The notes beneath the pieces were generated by a model. The model was not told where the DNA came from. It saw only the letters and a list, made by a program, of their open reading frames with translations, and did no database searches. The translations under genes and the position numbers were made by a program. From positions 1 through 64,000 of the forward strand of contig FN648654.1 in NCBI GenBank assembly GCA_000310025.1: a stretch of 64,000 bases of DNA. The letters run 5' to 3'. This DNA comes from Ectocarpus siliculosus. Taxonomy: Eukaryota > Sar > Phaeophyceae > Ectocarpales > Ectocarpaceae. Shown here piece after piece: positions 24,801 through 35,719 of this stretch (positions are counted from its first letter, which is position 1; each line of letters opens with the position of its first letter).

Positions 24801-27800
24801 CCCTGGGTAGATCCTGGAGTGGGTGTTGGAGCGGGCGCTGGAGGAGATCCTGAGGTTGGTCCTGAGGTCGGTCCTGAGGTCCGTCCACGAGTTGGTCCTG
24901 GGGTAGACGGTGGAGTGGGCAGTAGGGTAGGCTCTGTAATGGGTCCTGGGGTGCGTCCTGGAGTTGGCGCTGGTGAGGGTCCCAGAGTAGGTCCTGGCGT
25001 AGGTCTTCGAGTGGGCACTGAAGTGGGTCCCAGAGTAGGCCCTGGCGTAGGTCCTGAGGTGGGTCTCGGAGTTGGTCCTGGTGTAGGTCGCGGAGTGGGC
25101 GCTGGAGTAGGCACTGAAGTGGGTCCTGGAGTAGGCGCTAGGGTAGGCACTGGAGTGGGTCCTGGAGTGGGTCCTGGAGTGGGTCTTGGAGTGGGTCCTC
25201 GAGTAGGCGCTGGAGTGGGCGACACAGTAGGCACTACCTTGGGCCCCACAGTAGGTCCTGGCGTAGGTCCTGGAGTGACCGCTGGAGTGGGCGCTGGAGT
25301 GGGGGCTGGAGTAGATCCTGCGGTGGGTCCTGAGGTTGGTCCTAAGGTGGGTCCAGGAGTTCGCACTGGAGTGGGTCCCAGAGTAGCTCTTGGCGTAGGT
25401 CCTGGAGTTGGTTCTGACGTGGGCACTGAAGTGGGTTCCAGAGTAGGCGCTAGGGTAGGCACTGGAGTGGGTCCTGGAGTGGGTCCTGGAGTTGGCGCTG
25501 GAGTGGGCGCCAGAGTAGGCACTACAGTGGGTCCTAGATTGGGTCCTGGAGTGGGTGCTGGAGTGGGTCCCGGAGTTGGTCCTGGTGTAGGTCCTGGAGT
25601 GGGCGCAGGAGTAGGCGCTGGAGTAGGCGCTGGAGTAGGCACTGAAGTGGGTCCTGGAGTAGGCGCTAGGGTAGGCGCAATAGTGGGCGGTGGAGTGGGC
25701 GGTGGAGTGGGCGGTGGAGTGGGCGGTGGAGTAGGCGCTAGAGTAGGCGCTGGAGTAGGCGCTGGAGTAGGGGCCGGAGTGGGCGCTGGAGTGGGCGCTG
25801 GAGTAGGCGCTGGAGTGGGCGCTGCAGTGGGCGCTGCAATAGGCGCTGGAGTAGGCGCTGGAGTGGGCGCTGGAGTGGGCGCCGGAGTGGGCGCCGGAGT
25901 GGGCGCCGGAGTGGGCGCTGGAGTAGGCGCTGGAGTAGGGGCGGGAGTGGGCGCTGGAGTGGGCGCTGGAGTAGGCGCTGAAGTGGGCGCTGATGTGGGC
26001 GCTGCAATAGGCGCTGGAGTAGGCGCTGGAGTGGGCGCCGGAGTGGGCGCTGGAGTAGGCGCTGGAGTAGGGGCCGGAGTGGGCGCTGGAGTGGGCGCTG
26101 CAGTGGGCGCTGCAATAGGCGCTGGAGTAGGCGCTGGAGTAGGCGCTGGAGTGGGCGCCGGAGTGGGCGCCGGAGTGGGCGCTGGAGTAGGCGTCGGAGT
26201 GGGTGCTGGAGTAGGCACGGGAGTGGGCGCTGGAGTAGGCGCTGGAGTAGGCGCCGGAGTGGGCGCTGGAGTAGGCACTGGAGTGGGCGCCGGAGTGGGT
26301 CCCGGAGTGAGTCCCGGAGGAGTCGCTGAGTCGGGCGTAGGCACTGGAGTGGGGCCCGGAGTTGGTCCTGGAGTGAGGGGGTAACGTGGTATTGCGTGTA
26401 GCGCAAACGTTCAGTCCAGACGGGTGGGTGCCATGAGTCGGGAATTTCTTCCTGCTACCTACCGGGGAATATCCTTTGGTGGTGTTGCTGTCGCTATCAT
26501 TGTCACCGTCACTATGCGGCGGCATGGTCGTTGTGATACTTCGGTGTGGTCGACGTTATGATCATCTCCATCGCCATCGCCGTCGTCCTCGTCGTTGTTG
26601 TGACTGTCGTTGGCGTGGTTGCCATTTCTTGATTTGAATCAGCGGATTTCGCAAAACATTCTCGCAGTTACAGCCACGACAACATTTCTTGCGCCCCGGC
26701 TGAATCGAAGGAATGCGCGCGCTACAGTAGACGATACAACCCCATACATATCTAGAAGAGTAAATTTGGATATGAAACGTTATACCGTGTGCGGGTGCTC
26801 ACCTCCGCAGCATACATCTTCATCACATGGAGGGTAAAAGGTGTTCAAGCCCGCAGCCGCACATGCAACCAGCAGGCTTTCTGTTCCTTCGGGGCAGCCG
26901 TTGTAATCCTTGCAATTAAAGACGTCAGTGTCTGAAAGTATGGCGAGAGTTCATATACGAGGATTATGTCGCGGACGTTTCGTTTGGACACAGCTGAACG
27001 CTTCTCCTTACAAGGCCTACCAGAGGGAGAAACCCGCAACGATACCACATGGTGTCATGCCGTGTTTCCACGCCTCAGCGTGAAGGACGCATAGTCGCAA
27101 TGAAGAGGACTGGCGAGGATAACGGAACTTCCCTTACTTTTGTGTTGCCAAAGGACAGTCAGGGTCGGATGGAAGCAGCGAGTCTTCAATGACTCCAGAA
27201 AAGGTAATACCATCTGCCGCGGACAAGATTATCCTATCCTTGAAAGAGGCCACTTGTGTAAAGTCGGATACACACATAAAGGCGTTTAGATAGATCACAC
27301 AGATACACAAGCGGTTGCCGGTTCCTATTGACAAGTTGGTACTCGGCAGACACGGCCTACAGTGTAGCCGTGGTGTTTCTCGATCTCTCGAGAACTCTTG
27401 GTTCTGAGTGCTGCTCTCCCACCAAAAGCACCTCACTTAGCGAATATCGTCCAGTATCGCCGGTTAGCGGCCTTGTACTGTAGGGCTTCGGGTTTATTTC
27501 CACGTAGATATATACCTCGACCCCCAAATCCTTATTTTATCCCTAGGTGATAAAGAACGCCTGCAGTGATGTTCTGATGCAATTATTGTTAACTGACCCA
27601 CAGTACTGAAGCATGAAATCCGATATACTGTAGTCTACACGTCTAAGCAGACAAGTAATGACCAAGCAGACGTGGTGGGTTCGCTTCTCTTTCATCTCAC
27701 TCACCTCCCGTTCTGGCAGGCCCATCCTGTACGGCGTTGCCTGCCTAACTGAGTAATAAGTATAAGACTCCCAATCGGAGCTTACACGAAAGATTCCTGC

Positions 27801-28919
27801 GGTGGCGCGCTTGTACTGTGAACCATAGCAGAGTGCGGCGGATCGTTTGTTTCTATACTGTAGGTAGTAGATAGACTACTTTTAGGGCACCAGCACAGTG
27901 TTGATCGCACTCACTCACATTCATCTTCGCAGCAGGTGAGATCGCTGCACTCGTCGACATAGGTGTAAGACTTGGGACGATAGTCATCGTCGGGAGACCA
28001 ATAAAACGTGTAGCAGTTCGGCAGGTTTGGCGTGAAGTGCCCCTGCGGGCAGTCCCATTGCAAGCACGAGAAACACGCCAAGTCACTTGACGGATCGTTC
28101 CTGCATGGAAGAAATTCTGCACAACGGAAACAGGTTACACACCGAGGGGGAACAGCTCCGGTGATACTGTAGTGTGGGGATAGAGATATGTTGGTGCACT
28201 ATATTGCTCAGCGGATATGGATGCGACGCCTTCTAACAACCAACCATGGGGTTACCGTCCGGGAAGATATATTTGTAGTCTATCCCCAGTACATGTATTC
28301 TACTTGCCGCTCATTCCTGACATTCTAGTTGTTGATTCTACAGAAAACAATGGCTAACATTAGATCTACCACGTGCGTTTCGGGACATGGCGACTTCTTC
28401 TCACGGCGATGCTACTATACGGTAGGTGAAGCACGACACGGCAATCCAACAAGAGCACCTCAGAATATTTGTTGCTCAGGTCCAAACCTCGACGCACGCT
28501 CTCCGCAAACTTAAACGTGTATGTACGGACATTTGCATGTGATTGACACTACCAACAACATGAAAGCAGACCATTCGAATCCCAAGTGTTTGGTACATAG
28601 ACTACTGTTCTTTGTGCCCCCACCATAACTACTCATCAAACCAGCAACGCGATGGTTTATCTACTACATGCCACCTCAACCGAATCATATCTCTCTCCGG
28701 AGCATCTTCTAACTGCGACGATATGAATCTCGACGCCAACGGCCCACCTCCGGAATAGTACGCCTGCAGGTCGCGGTGCTCGAACGAACTAGATGATGAG
28801 GTGGTGGAGTTGAACAGCGTCGAAGCAGGACTCTCTCCCAGGTCGGCTGAGGCAACAGCCGGCCAATATGCTACATGGAGTACAAAAAGCGTTCTCATGG
28901 AGACACTGGGAAATGTCAT
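18856..28919 (-). CDS. Signal-peptide, Cys-rich, Pro-Thr stalked multi-pass membrane protein, about 1,359 aa
   Basis: Thirteen exons join with matching phases to exactly 1,360 codons: 28919-28675, 28100-27919, 26931-26803, 26367-24766, 24355-24153, 23893-23720, 23442-23360, 23083-22852, 22525-22112, 21711-21379, 21148-21027, 20120-19976 and 19071-18856. Exon 1 has a signal peptide ([18 protein letters not shown]). Exons 2-3 give a Cys-rich ectodomain with [10 protein letters not shown] and CDEDVCCG. Exon 4 is a stalk of about 530 residues of PTPA-type repeats. From residue about 787 there are six to eight hydrophobic segments, including one with [17 protein letters not shown], one with [16 protein letters not shown], then [14 protein letters not shown] and [12 protein letters not shown] charged cytosolic tail ends the protein. 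The layout recalls fungal FLC/Pkd2 TRP-like proteins and polycystin-type receptors, but I could not identify the family from sequence alone. Confidence 0.82.
24790..26370. repeat. 12-bp minisatellite coding the Pro-Thr stalk
   Basis: About 1.58 kb of imperfect tandem 12-bp units (GGAGTGGGCGCT on the + strand, AGCGCCCACTCC on the - strand). The central part, 25600-26300, is the most uniform. The left part is more diverged, with GGTCCT variants. Higher-order blocks of about 200 bp, marked by GCAATAGGCGCT, recur near 25840, 26007 and 26113, which shows local amplification. Confidence 0.93.
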
Positions 28920-30820
28920 AGCGCCTTCTCTCCGCGCCACGGCCCATGCAGCAAGAGCTCCCTTTCGTTGTGTTGACGTGCGTTGCCGGTTGCGTCCATG
29001 GGTCAAGACTGAATGCTTTGGGTCTGTTGCCGTTGAGGCAGCAGTCCATTTTTCTGTGTGCCATTTGTTCACCATGATTATATTTGCAGCCGATTGGGGA
29101 TGATTCAGCCCTGTTTAGCGAACAAAACTACAAGACTATCCACATATAATATTTAGCTAGTTCGTTTCAACGCGTGACTTTGTCCCTTAAACACTAGCCT
29201 TACCTGTAATTGTGGCCTGCGCGGATTGCTTTGGGACGTTAGTTCGGCTGAAACAGAAGGCGTAGGGCTGGTGCCGTCCTTGGGTGGCCGAAGGGAGAGG
29301 TTTGATGAGCACGGAATGGCATATAGCATGCTTGTCGTGGTAGATTGTTGATGGTGCCAGGCCATAAGTCAGTCGACTTCATCAATCAATCAAGGGCGCA
29401 CGCATTTTGAAGGCAAAACAAGGAATATATTACACCCACACATGATGACATAGGATCTGACGTGTACCTTCAACCATTCAAATATAAATACGTACAGACT
29501 ACGTACAGTGTAGTCGCGGACACCGCGGTCAGCCGGATCAATTGTTAATGAACCGACAGCATTCCGAGTGAATTTTCACTCTGCTTGACCATCTCATGTG
29601 GTATACCTCATGCATATATATATGCGTTCATTCGCACGTCGAGTCGCGCTGGTTGCAGTTGTTGGCCTCGATAGGCAGCATATCGTAGGTGGGTAAGCTA
29701 TCTTCTGTGCACCAGTGTACGTTGCTCAGTTGCGCGCCGACGACACTTCCTACAGCTGAACTGAATAGTTATGTATGTATCTAGAGGGTGTGTGGAAAGT
29801 GTTTCTTTCGTGTCGGATGTGGGTGGCGTGCCAGCTCCTGGCGGCAACCAGTCCGAACAAAACAAACCGCCGGAGCGCAGAGCACCTTCGCCGTTAAGAT
29901 GAGTGAGTGGTGCGATGCAAACTGCATGCGATGAAGGATGATGGCTCAAGGTGCAGACACAAACGGATTCGGTGGAATCCTAAGACGGCGTGCACGTAGG
30001 TGTCGGAATAACCTTTTCTAAGCAAACGTCTGAATATTCCCAGAAATTTCGAGCGTCAAGTCAGAGCGCGGACCAGGCCATCCCGGATATGGGCTGCCCG
30101 TGAAGCATCGCGTCCATGTATGCGGTGCGCACACAGGAGGGCACCCTCTCGTGTTATGAAGATGCGATGACACAGCATATCCATCTCTTGGTGCACGATG
30201 GATGTCGCTTCGTATTCTAAAGAAGTGTGCGCACAGGCACCCACAAGACTTCTCCAACATAAAACCGAAACGAGTCTTCTTGCTACCGCGCTTTGACGGT
30301 TTTCGAACACGAACTCTCTGTGATATCGTTCCTGTTGCGTTTGTGTCTACCGTGCTTTGCCTCTTCTCTTTCAACATTTCATAAATAAATCGGGTTCAGA
30401 CATCTTTTGGCATCGACGCGTACTCCAAGAGAGTAGTAGGAATAGTTTCACATGGATGATGGATTTACCCTACTCATGAACAAGTTACAACCGAGAAGTT
30501 TTATCCCTGCAATACATTGCAATAGATAGCCGTGGAACATTCTGCTACAAGAAGGCGCAGTATGTGATGTTCGTCAACCACAAGCAAGCATGCTACAGCC
30601 GGTGCTTTCGTGCATTCCATGATTTTACTGTAGTTAGTAAAACGATCGACGACCACGACGAAAATTCTCATCTTCTTCGGATGCATGCCATCGCAAACAT
30701 CGTAAGACACAATTTTCGATGTTTGTTGTTGCGACATGCACAAGCCTTGATGTATCACACAGTTAATTCCTCCGTCCACAAGTAAGTTTTCTTTTCGTTT
30801 GGGTTTAAAACAAATCGCGT
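28920..30820. other. Intergenic stretch upstream of the membrane-protein gene
   Basis: No gene is recognised here. The presumed promoter of the minus-strand gene lies at the left end, but I see no clear TATA element. The remaining short open frames lack motifs and splice support. Confidence 0.45.
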
Positions 30821-30823
30821 CTT

Positions 30824-31121
30824 GGCAGGAATACTTGGTGTGCTGGTCGCCTCACCTGCTGCCCGCTGCTGTGTGCTGTACGTGCACGTTCCACACGCTT
30901 CTACCGGTGTTTATGTGTCGACGGAAGCCTTGAAGGGCTACATACAGCTTGGGATTTGTTTAGCTGAAGGAAGTCTACCTCAAGAAAAGTAGAAGGCAGT
31001 GTTCGGTTCCCATTGGGTGCGTTTAAAGTTGTGGGCAGGAATACTTGGTGTGCTGGTCGCCTCACCTGCTGCCCGCTGCTGTGCGCTGTACGTGCACGTT
31101 CCACACACTTCTACCGGTGTT
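30824..31121. repeat. Pair of 88-bp direct repeats
   Basis: 30824-30911 and 31034-31121 are near-identical copies that start GGCAGGAATACTTGGTGTGC and end CTTCTACCGGTGTT. They differ at only a few positions and are separated by about 120 bp. They look like a recent local duplication, or the long terminal parts of a small mobile element. Confidence 0.75.
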
Positions 31122-31177
31122 CGTGGTTCGATTGGTGCCTTGTGGCCGGAGATACAGACGGGGGGGGATTTAGTGGT

Positions 31178-31367
31178 CTAAATCCCCCCGGGGGGGCAGG
31201 TTGGGGCAACATATATATTTTGCCCATCAGCCATGGCTGCACCAAACCTGCACCGTTTCGGCTGTTCGGTGGGTCTCGCGATAGCCCTACATCACAGCAA
31301 CACAGCCGTGCATGTCCTGGCTTGATTGGCGCCGTAAGGGCGGAGATACAGACGGGGGGGGATTTAG
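31178..31367. mobile_element. Small element bounded by CTAAATCCCCCC inverted repeats
   Basis: The left end reads CTAAATCCCCCCG (31178) and the right end CGGGGGGGGATTTAG (to 31367). A further GGGGGGATTTAG lies just left of the element (31162-31173) and forms a hairpin with the left end. The phrase GGAGATACAGACGGGG occurs both before the hairpin and at the right end, so part of the unit is duplicated. The stretch is non-coding. Confidence 0.5.
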
Positions 31368-31427
31368 ACACACCCTTTTTTTTTTTTTTCTAGGATGGAG
31401 GGTGTACCCCCATTTTTGGGGGAGTTG

Positions 31428-31555
31428 GCTTTTGTGACCACGGAAGGAAGGTGTCCGCGTCAGTTGAACCACTACGTTGTACGGATATTAGAAGGTACTG
31501 AGTGGAGACCAGAACGGTTTTTAATGTGAAGACAACAACAACAACAACCTAACCC
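31428..31555 (+). repeat. Dispersed repeat, copy 1
   Basis: This shares an ordered set of words (TGGCTT-TGTGACCAC, GTCCGC, AGTTGAACC, GTA-AGAAGGTAC, AATGTGAA, ACAACAAC) with 39478-39605 in the same orientation over about 130 bp. The two copies are clearly related though diverged. Family unknown. Confidence 0.65.
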
Positions 31556-32567
31556 CCTTCCGCATAGACAACTCACGGCGTTTTTGTCGATGATGTTGAG
31601 TTTCCGTAGCGACATACGGTTGTCGGTGCACGTAGTGTTGGAGCATCCAAGATCCAGCAGTATTTTCCCACCTCGTAGATATTTTCTACCCACAGTCATA
31701 TATCACTGGATTGGAACAGCTTCATCGCACCTCGTTAACCATCGTGTGTTCGGCGATGTTATTTGCTAACACATCAGGCACGGGCACAATTTTTTCCGTC
31801 GAGTGTGGCGAAAACGCGAAAGTGTCCCTCACTCTCAAGCAATGGTACCGTCAGCAATGGAGGGTGGTAGAACACCTCAGAACAAACGCCTAGGTCGCTG
31901 GGTTTCGAAAAACAGTACCAGCTCCTAAACATGACAAGACAGTTTTTCCGTTTCGCTCGATCGTCTTCCCCTGACTGGCCCTCAAGTGGCGCGTTACTTC
32001 TGTACCCGTTGAAGACAAAGCGCATTGGATATCGAGCCTAGACGGGATTACCTAGGGTGCTAGGGTAAGAACTGGAGAACGCTCCACACAACAACGGGCC
32101 ACCCGGTAATGCTTGCCTCTTAATCGACCTACTGTAGGTCAGGAAATTTTCAACACATCACCAAGCATGTTTCCCCGTGGAACAATGCGTGCGTCTTCTT
32201 CAACAAGCATCAACCGCACTACGCAGCTGACCAATGAGAAGACACCAGCCTTCAGGGGCCCAAAAGGCGAAAAAAAACACATTCACGCGATGTTCTCTCA
32301 CGCAATGGGCTCAAGGCGACACCTACAGTAATCAGAAACGCCCTGCCTCCGAACTCAGGGAAATTTGAGAGAAGAAAACAATGGGTATCACTGCCAAACA
32401 TTCTCGATGTGGCACCTTCTTGGTGGTGAGTGTGTACCTGTTGCCTTGGACCGCGAGAAGCGTGGCGCAAGCACCGGCCGTAGGTAGGGCACCGGCTTCG
32501 TATGCGTTGTTTCCGTGTTCTCCCTTTTACCTTCTCATCTTCTTCGGACTACGTATAAACTTCGAAC

Positions 32568-35500
32568 CTAAAACCCATCCGGGCGGACCCAAAGCGCCTC
32601 TCCCGTGACGGAGTTGTAGTAGTACGAAGCCCCCACCTCCTCGTCCCAAAACTCCCCCCACTCCTTGCAGGAGGGCGTTGATGGTGGGTTGATGTCCGAT
32701 CCCTTGCAGGATGACGGCGCCAAACTCAACGGTCCTGAAGCGGAAGACGTTGAAACCGTCGCCGCCGCCGTCGCTCCCGCCCCGCCTCCCCCCATCCCCA
32801 AAGGCGCGTTGCTGTCCATATGCAAGCCATAGCCAGACCCGGTACTGAGGATGTTAGCACCGGCTTGAACAAGGTGGGTGTTCCTTGGGGACGCCGGGGA
32901 AATGGCCCGACCTGGCTCTCTCTCGGCAACTCGGTGGTGCTGGTGATCGAAGCAAGCGGGTGTTAAGAAATAATTGAAGATATGTGGTGGAACAAACGAG
33001 CGAGACCAAAGAAGGTTGAACCGAATTGATGTACCCTGAGTAGCTTTGGCCTTGAATTCAAGGATGATTTGTAGTATTTCGACGCTCCTCTTACTACCTG
33101 TGAAGCTGTGGACAGAATTCAGACGAGACAAAGAGCAGGCGAGACTTGTGCATCGTGTGCTCCAATGTATCGACGACGCTAACAGAGGCGTGACATTCAA
33201 GATATGCCGTGGTCAAAAGAACGATGTCGTTCCTCCCGCACGGTTTCCCTCTGCCTCTTGATATTCATGCCTCTTTTGTCGAAGGCAAGAAGCAACAATC
33301 TTCGAGGTCCGCCGGGTAAACGACGAGGAAGAGCTTGGCGGTCACGTTTCGGCAATTTATATATCATACCAATCCCCAACGTCTGTGTGGGCGATACTCG
33401 CGCACAACCACCCGGTCTCTTGACGCGTGCGCGTTTGTTCATGTTTACGATAGACAGCTTGAAAGCAATAGGTTTGGCAAAGGACAAAGCGCGATATGTT
33501 CATTATCATTAGAAAGTAGCCCTAATGCCTACCGGGGGATAGGGCGGACACGGTCCATTCACCCTTCCCAACACGAAGAACTGTTATTCAAAGAAAATAC
33601 ATCCGGGCGTCGTCACTTCTGATAGCCCACGCGCAACCACTCAGGAGAGCCTCTTGTTTTGCCGATGCTCGTTTCGTATGTGTTTCCTCTGTAAGTTTGC
33701 CCAACATCGACTGCGTACATGTTTCTATCAGTAGTACGGGGTTCCTACCTGAGCACTTGGTGTCCAGTTTCCAACTACATGTAATCGTATTTTCACGCCT
33801 GGATTTCTGGCTCTGAGGTCCTTTGGTGGTGGCGCATTCTCTATCGTGGAGAACAAACTCACCGGTGACGCAATTTTCTCCTCGGCTGCTTGCGCGGCTA
33901 ACATTTCCCTCCTCCTTCGCTGCTCCTCTATGATGTGGGGTGGTGGCGGCCCTGGGGGGCGTGGAGGTTTTGCTGCGCTCGCCAGGCAACGAGGCAGTGC
34001 GAATTGTTACAAAGATAGATAGGTCGTTGCAGGGATTCCACGATGTAGTTGCTCATATGTGCGGGGCAAGATTTACAAGCTGCATGAAGCACTCCAAGCA
34101 AGCAAGAAAGTTCGAAAATGTTTGTTGTTACTGTAGACCAGCTCGCCCGCAAAGTTGTGTCAGTACTTGCTCGAAGAATGTGACTGGGTTGGTAACCACG
34201 GTGGAAAAGACCGCGGACGCTTCAATTGAGGGCGGTGAACGGTTTTAGGCTTCCCACGATCCAGATGCAGCAACAGCCTTCTGCGCACCTACTTCCGACT
34301 CACCATATTTACGTAGTTGCTGCTGGCTCCCCACCGGATTCGATAAAACAGACCCCTGTGACACTGTGCCGCAGGAGGGGCGCTCTGGAGCCAGTGCCCC
34401 TTGGTTCGGAGATCTCGATCCTTCCGCAGGTCGCGTCTGTATCGGATTGTATGCCCTCTGCGTGTGTCGGCCAGTGTTGGAGGATAGCTGGAGGGGCAAG
34501 CGCACAAATCATGCCGCAGGGGAAAAAACGTGCTTGTTACAAAGGGCGTTTCGGGTCGTCAGCACATCCAAGCACACGGCGTGGATACGCTTGGTACAGT
34601 AGTGGTGCCTATGTCAGAGTTGGTGAGGATTCGGCAAGCATGTACGGGGAACAACAAATCGAAGTACATGACAAGAAACTCGTGCGCCTGAACGCCATGC
34701 TAACCGTAACCCCATGATGTCACCATACACACAATACTATGAAATGCATCGATTTCTCAGCCAAGAGTTAAGTTCAACAACATCAATGTTGCACCAGTCT
34801 CAGACAGCTGGCGGTCGCTACCATATTTTCCGGTGGTGTACATAGTGCCGTGCGAAACCTTTCACAACCCCCATGAGAACCCACCCGATGGCAGGTCATG
34901 GTGGTTTCCACGTTTGTTTGCCGCCCCAACGGAGCATAGTTCCAAACGCAGATGGCGACCAAGGACAATTGTAGGTACAGGAGAAAGTGTACATGTTACC
35001 CCTTTACTGGGTCGTACCGAAGGCTACAGAAGCGACACGCTTACTGTGAACAAGGTGCAGCAATCCTGGACAAAGCTACATGTAAAGGCTTTACACTTTG
35101 TCGGATGCGACACTGGAGACAGCACCATACAACGGTTGTGTATGCTACAGTAAATGTAGGTGTTTCGTGTTTTGACTCCACCAAGGACAGAAGGATGCAG
35201 CAGTGTAGTCTACACTACAGTATGTACGTGTTTTCGAGTGACTCCACTGCGGACCCAGGATTCTTGGCGTGACTACAGTACACTGCTATACACTGCTAAT
35301 TGACTCACCATCGGACGAGCTCCCCTCCCAACGCTTCCAGCAGTAAACACGTGAGGTCCCGAAGCCACAGGAGTGCCACCACCGCATAGTGATGGTGGGC
35401 GATGCCTCCGTAGGACACCCTCCTGCTTGTGCCCACTTCCTTGCATGGCCGGAGGCACACCAGCTGCGCCTTTCAACAACCATGATGATGCGTTCACCGC

Positions 35501-35719
35501 AGTAGCGGGTCCTACCCCAGCAACTCCCCGTGGTGCGGCTGGTCGAACCTTGACCGGCAGTTGCAGATCCGGTGCCAGCAAAGCGGGGCGGCTGGGACCA
35601 CCTGGAGCTGGGTGCGGGCGCAACAACAGACCGCCGTGTGGGTTGTTGATGGGTCCATTCAGGTGCTGCTGTTGCTGCTGCTGCGGTGGTCGTGGAGATG
35701 GATGTCGTACCGCCGGCGC
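32568..35719 (-). CDS. Pro/Gln-rich protein with C-terminal WW domain (partial model)
   Basis: The supported exons are 35719-35309 (phase 0 to 0, with a poly-Gln tract after PRPP), 34487-34304 (0 to 1), 33972-33863 (1 to 0) and the last exon 32844-32568, which ends in a TAG stop. The third exon encodes a PPRPPGPPPP stretch followed by a charged helix (EEQRRRREMLAAQAAEEK). The last exon ends in a WW domain (EWGEFWDEEVGASYYYN, then ALWVRP), with the two Trp and the YYY core in place. WW domains bind Pro-rich ligands, often in splicing and transcription factors. The first exon was not found, and one small exon is probably missing before the last, because the phases there do not meet. The exact family is unknown. 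Confidence 0.72.

Noticed and set aside
24819-26384. A 521-codon open frame on the + strand encoding Gly-Val-Ala repeats
   Set aside because: It is the mirror of the 12-bp minisatellite. No + strand exons flank it, while the minus-strand PTPA frame joins its neighbours in phase.
24771-26525. A 584-codon minus-strand frame encoding Ser/Ala/His/Tyr repeats
   Set aside because: It arises from the same repeat in another frame, and its phase does not match the splice sites on either side.
27134-27436. A possible exon with a [19 protein letters not shown]-like segment on the minus strand
   Set aside because: Its phase does not fit between the neighbouring exons, which join directly in phase without it.
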